From an uncultured Pseudoruegeria sp. (lineage in GTDB: Bacteria; Pseudomonadota; Alphaproteobacteria; Rhodobacterales; Rhodobacteraceae): a DNA stretch of 64,000 bases. The translations under genes and the position numbers were made by a program. The stretch spans positions 1-64,000 of the forward strand of contig CANMJD010000005.1 in NCBI GenBank assembly GCA_947498155.1. The letters run 5' to 3'. This document shows, in pieces, positions 1 through 7,939 of this stretch. Within the stretch, counting starts at the first letter, position 1; each line of letters starts with the position of its first letter. Below the pieces are notes generated by a model. The model was not told the origin of the DNA. It ran no database searches and saw nothing but the letters and a program-made list of their open reading frames with translations.

Positions 1-752
1 TGGAACTCGTTGAAATGGAAATCCGCGAGCTGCTGTCTTCCTACGACTACCCTGGCGACGACATTCCTGTGATTGCCGGTTCCGCACTGGCCGCTCTGGA
101 AGACCGTGACGATGCCATCGGCAAAGACTCCATCGCGAAACTGATGGCGGCTGTTGACGAATACATCCCGACACCAGCCCGTGCGGTTGACCAGCCGTTC
201 CTGATGCCGGTTGAGGACGTGTTCTCGATCTCCGGTCGTGGTACTGTTGTGACTGGCCGTGTTGAGCGTGGCGTGATCAATGTTGGCGACAACATCGAAA
301 TCGTTGGCATCAAAGACACCCAGACAACGACGTGTACTGGTGTTGAAATGTTCCGCAAGCTGCTGGATCGCGGTGAAGCTGGCGACAACATCGGCGCCCT
401 GCTGCGCGGCATCGACCGTGAAGCTGTTGAGCGTGGTCAGGTTCTGTGTAAGCCAGGTTCTGTTAAGCCACACACCAAGTTCGAAGCCGAAGCCTATATC
501 CTCACCAAAGAGGAAGGTGGTCGTCACACACCATTCTTCGCGAACTACCGTCCACAGTTCTACTTCCGGACAACCGACGTTACAGGCACCGTTGTTCTGA
601 GCGAAGGTACTGAAATGGTCATGCCGGGCGACAACATCTCTTTTGGTGTTGAGCTGATCGCCCCGATCGCCATGGAAGACGGTCTGCGCTTTGCGATCCG
701 CGAAGGCGGCCGCACTGTTGGCGCGGGCGTTGTGTCCAAAATCATCGAGTAA
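1..752 (+). CDS. tuf: Elongation factor Tu, 5'-truncated by window edge
   Basis: This is the C-terminal two thirds of EF-Tu, the GTPase that delivers aminoacyl-tRNA to the ribosome. The reading frame is open at the left edge (first full codon at base 3), so the GTP-binding motifs lie outside the window. About 249 residues remain: the end of domain I ([11 protein letters not shown]), domain II with [14 protein letters not shown] and domain III with [18 protein letters not shown]. It ends in the family-typical KIIE. A structured 3' UTR and a strong terminator follow and no rpsJ is present, so this is not the str-operon arrangement on its 3' side. Alphaproteobacteria commonly carry two tuf copies; which one this is cannot be seen. 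Confidence 0.98.
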   Translation, partial: ELVEMEIRELLSSYDYPGDDIPVIAGSALAALEDRDDAIGKDSIAKLMAAVDEYIPTPARAVDQPFLMPVEDVFSISGRGTVVTGRVERGVINVGDNIEIVGIKDTQTTTCTGVEMFRKLLDRGEAGDNIGALLRGIDREAVERGQVLCKPGSVKPHTKFEAEAYILTKEEGGRHTPFFANYRPQFYFRTTDVTGTVVLSEGTEMVMPGDNISFGVELIAPIAMEDGLRFAIREGGRTVGAGVVSKIIE

Positions 753-858
753 CTTTATGGCTTGGGCGTCTGCCCAAACATAAAGGACGGCAGGGGAATT
801 GCCAAAGGCAACTCCCCGAGAGCCACCTCATAGAACTTCTCTGATAGAAGGCCGTCCC
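753..858 (+). promoter_or_regulatory. Structured tuf 3' UTR with competing stems
   Basis: Directly after the tuf stop the RNA can form a hairpin with CTTTATG (753-759) pairing CATAAAG (779-785) and TTGGGC (762-767) pairing GCCCAA (772-777). A second hairpin pairs 793-803 with 807-817 around an AAA loop. GGACGGC (785-791) is perfectly complementary to GCCGTCC (851-857), which is also the left arm of the terminator at 848-874. The long-range stem and the terminator are therefore mutually exclusive. This is seen in the sequence; a regulatory or RNA-processing role is inference. Confidence 0.5.
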
Positions 859-874
859 TCGGGGCGGCCTTTTT
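848..874 (+). terminator. Intrinsic terminator after tuf
   Basis: A ten-pair stem (848-857 with 862-871, one G-U pair) closes a CTCG loop and runs into a T tract at 870-874. The left arm overlaps the alternative stem described for the tuf 3' UTR. Confidence 0.85.
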
Positions 875-894
875 GCATTTGGCTGCCTTAGGAA

Positions 895-951
895 GGGGGG
901 GCGCTGCCCCCGGCGCGAAGGCGCCTCCCCCGGGATATTTGGGAACAAAGT
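895..951 (+). repeat. GC-hairpin intergenic repeat, copy 1
   Basis: Composite repeat: a conserved hairpin GGGGGCGCTGCCCCC (897-911), a second hairpin of variable sequence (GGCGC 912-916 with GCGCC 921-925), then a conserved tail CCCCCGGGATATTTGGG followed by AACAAAGT. The same three-part layout recurs at 11427-11485 and, inverted, at 30331-30388, with a partial copy at 30434-30487. The variable hairpin keeps its pairing while its bases change between copies. Confidence 0.75.
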
Positions 952-1042
952 TGTGCGGGATGCTGACCGGCTGGGTGGGGCTGTTCATCGGGACGCGGAC
1001 GGGATATGTCAGGCGCAAAGCATTGCAAAAAAGGGCTGGGGC

Positions 1043-1534
1043 ATGGCAGATCAGGAAGTATTGGCGCGGGTGAGCGCCTCGGCGGCGCGGCGCGGGTTTG
1101 CGGTGGTTGTTCTGGGGTCTTTGGGCTCTTTGCTGATTTATCTTAACTTCACCAATCCGCCGGCAACTTTTGGCTGGCAGATTTTCTTGTTTCTGTTCGG
1201 AGTTTTTGCAATCTGGTCCGCTGTCATTCTAGCGCGGGCCACCCAGCATAGCATCGAATTAACGCAGGAAGACCTGCGCGAAAGCTCGGGTCGGGTGATT
1301 TGCAAAGTGGCCGATATCGCCGAGATCAATCGCGGCGTTTTTGCAATGAAACCCTCTAACGGTTTTATGATTCGGGTCAATAATAGTGGCAAAGCCACCT
1401 GGGCGCCCGGGCTTTGGTGGCGGTTTGCGGGTCGTGTTGGTGTTGGCGGGGTGACCGCCGCCAATCAGGCCAAGGGCATGTCCGAGATTATTGCCACTAT
1501 CTTGGCGCAGCGCGAAAACGACGGATCAGTTTGA
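1043..1534 (+). CDS. Two-helix membrane protein with possible bacterial PH-like domain
   Basis: This 163-residue protein has two hydrophobic segments near residues 20-40 and 48-65, then a soluble C-terminal part (ELTQEDLRESSGRVICKVAD ... KPSNGFMIRV ... WAPGLWWRFAGRVGVGG). That pattern resembles bacterial PH-like domains of small inner-membrane proteins; the assignment is tentative. I chose ATG at 1043 because the upstream in-frame stretch overlaps the repeat tail and is rich in low-complexity Gly/Asp/Arg. It is the only forward gene before the Tad operon and its 3' end overlaps the convergent 1526-2107 gene by 9 bases. No specific function is known. Confidence 0.75.
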   Translation: MADQEVLARVSASAARRGFAVVVLGSLGSLLIYLNFTNPPATFGWQIFLFLFGVFAIWSAVILARATQHSIELTQEDLRESSGRVICKVADIAEINRGVFAMKPSNGFMIRVNNSGKATWAPGLWWRFAGRVGVGGVTAANQAKGMSEIIATILAQRENDGSV

Positions 1535-2107
1535 CGCGAATTCCAGTTTCGGCACGAAGCGCGGGCTGGTAACGGTGACATTTTCAAAGCTGATGCCTTC
1601 AAAGAGCCAGGAATTGTAATAGGGCAACTCCGCCAACGCCGAAGAATAGTCCATAAAGGTCTCCACGACGATCACCGTATCGCCATTGGCCATCACCGGG
1701 ATGACATCAGCCATATTTTCAATATCGGTTTGCGTGTTTTCTGGATGTGAACCGCTTGTTTTGGACCAGTTCAGCACAAGTTTATCCGACGAAGAACTCC
1801 AGCTGACCAGATTGACCCTGATCCAGCTTTCATCGGTATCATCGGTTAGGTAATCAAAAATGTCGCCCAAGCCATCGATGAAATCCTGATCAATGACCTG
1901 TTCCTGCCGCGATACCAAATCGGCAACCGTATAGGCGGCCCTGACGTTTTCGGTGCGGATGCGGAAAGCGTCATAATACATATAGGTCAGGCCCATACCC
2001 AGAAACAGCATGGGGAAAACCAGCGCGGCTTCGACGCTCATACCGCCGTCTGATCCGCGCAGGAAGCGCCGTAGGCAGGTCAGGGGTTTTGAGAGACTTC
2101 GCATCAT
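1526..2107 (-). CDS. TadE-like pilus assembly protein
   Basis: This 193-residue protein has an N-terminal cytoplasmic stretch (LRRFLRGSDGGMSVEAALVF) leading into one transmembrane helix. The G-x-x-S-V-E-A motif before the helix is the TadE/TadF pseudopilin-type prepilin signature. The rest is a periplasmic domain without recognised catalytic motifs. TadE-type proteins act with the Tad (tight adherence) secretion machinery in Flp pilus formation. It is the last gene of a three-gene reverse operon and its start overlaps the stop of the preceding gene (ATGA). The main tad genes (prepilin, CpaA, CpaE/F, TadB/C) are not in this window. Confidence 0.8.
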   Translation of the reverse strand: MMRSLSKPLTCLRRFLRGSDGGMSVEAALVFPMLFLGMGLTYMYYDAFRIRTENVRAAYTVADLVSRQEQVIDQDFIDGLGDIFDYLTDDTDESWIRVNLVSWSSSSDKLVLNWSKTSGSHPENTQTDIENMADVIPVMANGDTVIVVETFMDYSSALAELPYYNSWLFEGISFENVTVTSPRFVPKLEFASN

Positions 2108-2655
2108 GTTGGCTCCGTCACAAAGGCGCTTGCAGAGACAAGGGCGGCTTTTTCTTTTTCATCTACGCCAAGGGCGGTGGTGAATTTGGACGTCGGAAAG
2201 ATTGTGTCGACCAGAGCGCAGGCCCGGACCAGCATCAGAGAGTTCTCAGTGCCGGAGAACACCGGTTGGTCAGCTGGGTCGAAGTCTTCCTCATATTCAA
2301 CGCAGGTCGCATTCGGATCCAGCGTGTCCCAGTTGGCGGTATCGACGGTGCGCAATTCCAGCATCAGGTTTGCTTCGCAATCCGAGATCACAACATCGGC
2401 ATAGAAACAAATGCTTTCGCGCAGATCATCGGCATCGGGAGAGCTGTATTTGCCCAAGCGCAGATCCCGAATTGTCATATCAACTCCGCGATCCAAAGCG
2501 ACCTGTTTGTAAGACAGGATGCCGATTTCAACGGCCATGAACAGAATGGTGAGAAAAACAGGCGCGATGATGGCAAATTCGATTGTTGAATTGCCGTCTT
2601 CTTTCGACAGGAACTGACGGAAGCGCTGCTTAAGCTCTGGTGCTAGATACATCAT
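2104..2655 (-). CDS. TadE-family pilus assembly protein
   Basis: This 183-residue protein has the prepilin-like N-terminus QFLSKEDGNSTIEFAIIAPV followed by a single hydrophobic helix, the classic TadE layout with Glu at position five after the Gly. The remaining 130 residues are predicted periplasmic. Four-base ATGA overlaps join it to the genes on both sides, which indicates translational coupling. It is a paralog in architecture, though not closely in sequence, of the 1526-2107 product. Confidence 0.85.
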   Translation of the reverse strand: MMYLAPELKQRFRQFLSKEDGNSTIEFAIIAPVFLTILFMAVEIGILSYKQVALDRGVDMTIRDLRLGKYSSPDADDLRESICFYADVVISDCEANLMLELRTVDTANWDTLDPNATCVEYEEDFDPADQPVFSGTENSLMLVRACALVDTIFPTSKFTTALGVDEKEKAALVSASAFVTEPT

Positions 2656-4397
2656 TGGGTCAGCTTCAGGTTGTTGATGGCGGTGGCAATAGAGGCGAAA
2701 GCGTCTTCAATGGTTTTACCCACTTCAGCGGAGTTCACATCGTAGTAATGGTTATAGGTCGTCGCGCAGTCTTTCATTTCTTGTTCAGAGTGCTCCGTGA
2801 CCTCATAGCCGATGGTGTAGATCACCACTTCGTTGGTGTCCTTCGCGGTTTTGCAGATATTTTGCAGCCGGGTATCCTTAGTGGAGCCCCCAACCGAGCT
2901 ACGTGCGCCGGGATCGATGGTATTTGCGAGCGTACTGCTACCGGTTGCCTTGTACAGGATTTCGTCGGCAATATACTCCAGCGAATAATCCTTAAACAAT
3001 TCTGGATATGTCTGGCGTACGGCCTCTCCGACAACGGCGGAGTAAGTGGTTTCCGGCTGATAGGTGATTTTACACCGTGTACCGCCCCACCACGTTCCCC
3101 AGCAGGTCCGTACTGCATTATAGGTTACCGTGGCGATTTCCGCGCCTTCGCCATAAGGCAAGACGTGCCAGTCATCATCATATTCCCACCAGTATTTGGC
3201 TTTGACACCATTCTCATACTGGGTGCTGCTTTCGTAATAGACCGAGAGCAAGCCATCATGGTCATTTTCGTAGATGTCCGAATACCCGCTGAGAAATTCA
3301 TCCCTCAGATAATATTGTGTGGTGTTGATCCCGTCGGTCATCACCACAATGATTTTCTGCCCGCTGGAATAGTCATATTCAAAGGGACGGTTTTGAAAAT
3401 GTTCTGAAACAAGCTCATCTTCAATCATATCGGTTACAACGGATTGAGCGGCGGGATCCAAAAGCGCGATACCCCATTTAACCCCGATCTCGATCGACGT
3501 ATTTCCCTGCGCGAAGAAGGAATCGATATGGTCTTTCAGGATCGTTGCATCCTTTTCCCACGCGATGATTTCACGGCTTGTTTCGGTATGGCAGACTCTG
3601 CGGACGCTTTCGTTGTCATAGCTTGAATCCTTGGAGGTCCAGTCCCTCCAGGGATCAAAGTGACCGGCCCGCTGAATAAGATCGTCCGGGTCAATTGCGG
3701 TTTCCGTAAAATCAGCGGCATCAAACAACACGCAGTTTGAATAGTTATGTTCATCGGTGACCGAGAAATAGTCGAGCAATTCGGCGCTGGCGTTTACTTG
3801 GGTCGCATAGGGGATGATCGAGAACGAAACAGAGTCCGCTTCGGACTGCGAAATGATCTGATCAACGAACTTCTTGGCCGCAGTTTTCAGGTCGGTGAGT
3901 TTGCTGCCGCCCATAGAGCCGGAAACATCAAGGACCATCGAGATTTCCAAATCGCCAATGCGTTCTTCGGCGGTGCCCGACGCCGGGGCAGAGAGGGTGT
4001 CAACCCCGGTCATTTTCATAAAGTGGGTGCTGACATCATGCGTCGCTTTTGCCGAAACGGTCCGGTAAGAGACCAGATCATCCTGATCCACGGTAATATC
4101 GTTGGCGTCGATGTAATCGCTAAGCCCTGCCTTTGCGAAGTAATCAAGCACTACTTCTTTAGGGGATAATTTCTGATCACGGTCCGCTGCGGCCAGAACC
4201 GCACGGTCAAGGGTGTTTTGCAGAGTCACCCGTTCGCTTTCAAATTTCATCAAATCGACTGCAATCCCACCGACCATAATCATGATGATGAAAATGATCA
4301 GCGTAAAAATCGTCATCGTTCCACGCTCTTCGGCGCGGAATTGACGGAACGGCTGCAGTGCGTCGGCAGGTAGGATATGTGTCGCTCTTTGTGCCAT
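2652..4397 (-). CDS. TadG-like protein with von Willebrand factor A domain
   Basis: This 581-residue protein has a cytoplasmic N-terminus (FRQFRAEERGTMTIFTLIIF), one transmembrane helix at about residues 28-48, a TadE/Flp-type linker (LQNTLDRAVLAAADRD) and a periplasmic VWA domain starting near residue 150. The MIDAS motif is DVSGS at residues 157-161. A long insert rich in Trp, Tyr and Asp sits inside the VWA domain. TadG-type proteins are linked to Flp pilus and surface attachment; the VWA metal site suggests adhesion or protein binding. It is the first gene of the reverse operon, and the 386-base gap upstream should hold its promoter. Confidence 0.88.
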   Translation of the reverse strand: MAQRATHILPADALQPFRQFRAEERGTMTIFTLIIFIIMIMVGGIAVDLMKFESERVTLQNTLDRAVLAAADRDQKLSPKEVVLDYFAKAGLSDYIDANDITVDQDDLVSYRTVSAKATHDVSTHFMKMTGVDTLSAPASGTAEERIGDLEISMVLDVSGSMGGSKLTDLKTAAKKFVDQIISQSEADSVSFSIIPYATQVNASAELLDYFSVTDEHNYSNCVLFDAADFTETAIDPDDLIQRAGHFDPWRDWTSKDSSYDNESVRRVCHTETSREIIAWEKDATILKDHIDSFFAQGNTSIEIGVKWGIALLDPAAQSVVTDMIEDELVSEHFQNRPFEYDYSSGQKIIVVMTDGINTTQYYLRDEFLSGYSDIYENDHDGLLSVYYESSTQYENGVKAKYWWEYDDDWHVLPYGEGAEIATVTYNAVRTCWGTWWGGTRCKITYQPETTYSAVVGEAVRQTYPELFKDYSLEYIADEILYKATGSSTLANTIDPGARSSVGGSTKDTRLQNICKTAKDTNEVVIYTIGYEVTEHSEQEMKDCATTYNHYYDVNSAEVGKTIEDAFASIATAINNLKLTQ

Positions 4398-4783
4398 ATT
4401 TAATAAAACCTTAACTCGTGATCCCGCTATTATAGACCAGACCTCCCATTGTTAGAGAGAACCTATGGCGAAAATGGGGCGATGTTCAGACACTTAGGGG
4501 CAATACTGTGTTCAAGCCCTGTCTGTTTCCATTTCGTCAATGATATCGTTTCGAATTGGGAATAAGTGCCATGGCAGTTGTGTAACTGTTGAATGGCACT
4601 GCGGGGGTGCGGCGTTGTTAGCGATTCGTTAACGGCCCCTTGACCCGCTTGTGGTGTCCGGAATGATTAAAAAAGCGGCAGTATAAAAACATTGTTCTTT
4701 TGTTTTGTGAACAGATGCCTAGTCTCCTGAACAGGGCGAAGCGCATTGAGTCTTTGCCTGATCGTTTTTGGGAGGGATGGATT
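4398..4783. other. Divergent intergenic region, tadG-like and gdhA
   Basis: This 386-base gap separates divergent genes and must carry both promoters. No ORF or RNA gene was recognised. An inverted repeat TGTTC (4693-4697) and GAACA (4709-4713) lies about 70 bases before the gdhA start and could be an operator. GGGAGGG at 4770-4776 is the ribosome binding site that fixes the gdhA start at 4784. I could not place a convincing -35/-10 pair. Confidence 0.5.
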
Positions 4784-6214
4784 ATGAGCGCCGTAAACGA
4801 GCCAAGTTTTCGAGAATCTGTAGAATTGATGTTTGACCGGGCCGTGGAATTAATGGACCTGCCCGATGGGCTGAAAGAAAAAATCCGTGTTGTGAACGCG
4901 ACCTATACCGTCCGGTTCGGGGTCCGGCTGCGGGGAGAGGTCAAAACCTTTACCGGCTATCGGTCAGTGCATTCCGAACATATGGAGCCGGTCAAAGGCG
5001 GCATTCGCTATGCCATCGGGGTCAATCAGGATGAGGTCGAAGCCCTTGCCGCCCTGATGACCTATAAATGTGCGCTTGTCGAAACACCGTTTGGCGGCTC
5101 CAAAGGCGGGTTACGCATTGATCCGCGCGAATACGAAGTGCATGAGCTGGAAGCAATTACGCGCCGGTTTGCCTATGAACTGGCTAAACGCGACCTGATT
5201 AACCCGAGCCAGAACGTCCCTGCGCCGGATATGGGCACCGGTGAGCGAGAGATGGCCTGGATCGCTGATCAATATGCAAGGATGAACACCACGGATATCA
5301 ACGCCAAGGCCTGTGTGACCGGCAAACCCATTCATGCTGGCGGCATTGCGGGCCGCGTAGAGGCCACGGGGCGCGGTGTGCAATATGCGTTGCGCGAATT
5401 CTTTCGCCATCCCGAAGATAAGGCCGCAGCCGGGCTGGGTGGTACGCTGTCCGGCAAACGGGTGATTGTTCAGGGGCTCGGTAACGTGGGGTACCACGCG
5501 GCGAAATTCCTGTCTGGTGAGGATAAATCGGTGATCACAGGGATCATTGAACGCGACGGGGCCCTTGTTTCCGATGCAGGGCTTGATGTTGATGCCGTGC
5601 GCGATTGGGTTGGTGAATATGGCGGCGTCAAAGGCTATCCCGATGCCACTTTTGTCGAAGACGGCTCGGTGGTCCTGGAAAAAGACTGCGATATTCTGAT
5701 TCCGGCGGCGCTGGAGGGGGTGATCAACCTGAGCAATGCCGCACGCATCAAAGCGCCTTTGATCATTGAGGCTGCGAACGGTCCGGTGACCGCTGGGGCC
5801 GATGAGGTGCTGCGCGAACGCGGCTGCGTGATCATTCCGGACATGTATGCCAATGCGGGCGGTGTGACAGTGTCCTATTTCGAATGGGTCAAAAACCTGA
5901 GTCACATCCGCTTTGGCCGGATGCAACGCCGTCAGGAAGAAGCCCGTCACCAGCTGGTGGTGGACGAGTTGGAGCGTCTGGACAAATATCTGGGCGATGC
6001 ATGGTCGATGACGCCGGATTTCAAAGAGAAATACCTGCGCGGGGCGGATGAACTGGAACTTGTGCGTTCGGGCTTGGATGACACCATGCGGGCGGCTTAT
6101 CAATCGATGCGCGAAGTCTGGCACAGCCGTGATGACGTTAAGGATTTGCGTACGGCGGCCTTTATCGTGGCGATCAGCCGGGTGGCGCGCAGCTATGAAG
6201 CCAAAGGCATCTAG
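4784..6214 (+). CDS. gdhA: Glutamate dehydrogenase (Glu/Leu/Phe/Val dehydrogenase family)
   Basis: This 476-residue enzyme interconverts glutamate and 2-oxoglutarate plus ammonium with NAD(P). The dimerisation/substrate domain holds K95 (TYKCAL), the catalytic lysine K107 in PFGGSKGG and D149 in PAPDMGTG. The Rossmann nucleotide-binding domain starts at QGLGNVG (residues 230-236). The ATG at 4784, eight bases after GGGAGGG, gives a family-typical length; an upstream in-frame extension to 4700 lacks family sequence. It is monocistronic, with its own terminator at 6270-6304. NAD versus NADP preference is not decided here. Confidence 0.95.
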   Translation: MSAVNEPSFRESVELMFDRAVELMDLPDGLKEKIRVVNATYTVRFGVRLRGEVKTFTGYRSVHSEHMEPVKGGIRYAIGVNQDEVEALAALMTYKCALVETPFGGSKGGLRIDPREYEVHELEAITRRFAYELAKRDLINPSQNVPAPDMGTGEREMAWIADQYARMNTTDINAKACVTGKPIHAGGIAGRVEATGRGVQYALREFFRHPEDKAAAGLGGTLSGKRVIVQGLGNVGYHAAKFLSGEDKSVITGIIERDGALVSDAGLDVDAVRDWVGEYGGVKGYPDATFVEDGSVVLEKDCDILIPAALEGVINLSNAARIKAPLIIEAANGPVTAGADEVLRERGCVIIPDMYANAGGVTVSYFEWVKNLSHIRFGRMQRRQEEARHQLVVDELERLDKYLGDAWSMTPDFKEKYLRGADELELVRSGLDDTMRAAYQSMREVWHSRDDVKDLRTAAFIVAISRVARSYEAKGI

Positions 6215-6269
6215 GCGCGCCTTAACTTCGGAGTCTGCCGTACTCGGTTGAAGCTCTGTGCGAAACGGG

Positions 6270-6304
6270 AAAGGGTTGCAAAAGTCACTTGCGACCCTTT
6301 TCGT
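6270..6304 (+). terminator. Terminator after gdhA
   Basis: An imperfect stem, AAAGGGTTGCAA pairing with TTGCGACCCTTT, is separated by AAGTCAC and followed by a short T-rich stretch. It lies 56 bases after the gdhA stop and before soxB, isolating the two transcription units. Confidence 0.7.
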
Positions 6305-6398
6305 CGTTTATGGGATAGAGGCGAGCGCCGGAACACCGTCCATTTACCGCATCAAGTTGGCTTGTTGTGCTTCGCAGGGCCGAGAGAGGATGACGCAG

Positions 6399-7652
6399 AT
6401 GAAATTCTCGGGTTTCAAAGTTCTGAAGGAAGGGCTGACCGGCAATAAGGGCTGGACGCCGCACTGGCGTGATCCCGTGCCGAAATCCGAATATGACGTT
6501 GTGATCATTGGCGGCGGCGGCCATGGCTTGGCGACCGCCTTTTATCTGGCCAAGGAACACGGCATCACCAATGTGGCAGTGCTGGAAAAGGGCTATATCG
6601 GCGGGGGAAATGTCGGGCGCAATACCACAATTGTACGGGCCAATTACGGTTTGCCCGGCAATTCCGAGTTCTATTCCCATTCGCTAAAGCTCTGGGAAAC
6701 CATGGAGCAGGATCTGAACTACAACGTTATGCATTCCCAGCGCGGGATCATTAACCTGTTTCATTCGGACGGGGCGCGGGATGCGGCGGCGCGTCGGGGC
6801 AATGCGATGATCAATCAGGGCGATGACGCGGTGCTGATGGACCGTGACGCCGTGCGCCAAATGCTGCCCTATCTGGATTATGACAACATCCGCTACCCGA
6901 TTTACGGCGGGCTATATCATCCAAGAGGCGGCACGGCGCGTCATGACGCGGTGGCGTGGGGGCTGGCCCGCGGGGCAGATCAACGCGGGGTCGATTTGAT
7001 CCAGAACTGTGAAGTGACGGGCATCGATATTACCGGCGGAAAAGTCACCGGAGTGCAAACCAAACGCGGCCCGATCCGCGCCAAGAAGGTCGCGATGATT
7101 GCGGCGGGGCGATCCGGTCAGGTCGCCGCTCTTGCCGGGATGCGCCTGCCGATCGAAAGCCATGTGTTACAGGCCTTTGTCACCGAGGGATTAAAGCCCT
7201 GCATCGACACGGTGATCACCTTTGGCATGGGGCATTTTTATATCAGCCAATCCGATAAGGGCGGGTTGGTCTTTGGCGGCGATCTCGATTTCTATGCCTC
7301 TTATGCGGCGCGGGGCAATCTGCCGGGGGCCGAGCATGTCGTCGAAGCAGCCATGACTTTGATGCCGATGATCGGCAAAGCCAAAGTGTTACGCAGTTGG
7401 GGCGGGATCATGGATATGTCTCCGGATGGATCACCGATCATCGATAAAACCCACATCGACGGGCTGTTTCTGAATTGCGGCTGGTGTTACGGCGGCTTTA
7501 AGGCGGTGCCGGGGTCCGGCAGTGCCATGGCGTATTTAATGGCCACAGGAAACCCGCATCCGGCGGCTGAAAAGCTGCGGATGGACAGGTTCCGAACCGG
7601 AATCGGCCTGATGGACGAAGAAGGCACCGGTAGTCAGCATAATCTGCATTAG
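6399..7652 (+). CDS. soxB: Sarcosine oxidase beta subunit
   Basis: This 417-residue flavoprotein is the beta subunit of heterotetrameric sarcosine oxidase, which demethylates N-methylglycine to glycine with transfer of the C1 unit to tetrahydrofolate. The FAD dinucleotide fold VVIIGGGGHGLATA is at residues 34-47, followed by VLEKGYIGGGNVGRN. RGGTARHD (residues 177-184) is the conserved segment that in this family includes the histidine I believe carries covalent FMN. I prefer ATG 6399 over 6390 because GAGAGAGG then sits at a normal distance, and the MKFSGFK start matches family length. It is first in soxBDAG. Relatives acting on dimethylglycine or N-methylglutamate cannot be excluded. Confidence 0.93.
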   Translation: MKFSGFKVLKEGLTGNKGWTPHWRDPVPKSEYDVVIIGGGGHGLATAFYLAKEHGITNVAVLEKGYIGGGNVGRNTTIVRANYGLPGNSEFYSHSLKLWETMEQDLNYNVMHSQRGIINLFHSDGARDAAARRGNAMINQGDDAVLMDRDAVRQMLPYLDYDNIRYPIYGGLYHPRGGTARHDAVAWGLARGADQRGVDLIQNCEVTGIDITGGKVTGVQTKRGPIRAKKVAMIAAGRSGQVAALAGMRLPIESHVLQAFVTEGLKPCIDTVITFGMGHFYISQSDKGGLVFGGDLDFYASYAARGNLPGAEHVVEAAMTLMPMIGKAKVLRSWGGIMDMSPDGSPIIDKTHIDGLFLNCGWCYGGFKAVPGSGSAMAYLMATGNPHPAAEKLRMDRFRTGIGLMDEEGTGSQHNLH

Positions 7653-7663
7653 GAGGCACAGAG

Positions 7664-7939
7664 ATGCGAATTCATTGCCCCCTCTGCGGGGAAAGAGACA
7701 GCCGCGAGTTTAGTTATACCGGCGATGCCAAACTATTGAACCGCCCGTCGGACGAAGCGGATCTGGATGTTTGGCACGACTATCTGCACCTGCGTGACAA
7801 CCCGGCGGGCGAGACCAGGGATCTTTGGTATCACGCGATGGGATGCGGCAGCTGGATCGTCGTGACCCGCAATACGGTCAGCCATGAAATTCTGGCAACA
7901 GAGCTGGCGAAAGATGTCAAAATGGCAGGGACAGTCTGA
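7664..7939 (+). CDS. soxD: Sarcosine oxidase delta subunit
   Basis: This 91-residue small subunit carries the N-terminal zinc-finger half CPLCG (Cys5, Cys8) and later histidines and a cysteine (WYHAMGCGSW) typical of SoxD. In heterotetrameric sarcosine oxidases this subunit binds zinc and stabilises the complex. It starts 11 bases after soxB, with AGGAGG just before the ATG, and its last base is the first base of the soxA ATG. Confidence 0.95.
   Translation: MRIHCPLCGERDSREFSYTGDAKLLNRPSDEADLDVWHDYLHLRDNPAGETRDLWYHAMGCGSWIVVTRNTVSHEILATELAKDVKMAGTV

Noticed and set aside
4693-4713. LexA-like GTTC sequences near gdhA
   Set aside because: The second half is GAAC with wrong spacing, so it is not GTTC-N7-GTTC; kept only as an inverted repeat.
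5111-6124. 337-codon antisense frame in gdhA
   Set aside because: It is the shadow of a clear gdhA frame, with His/Arg-rich low-quality translation and no family match.
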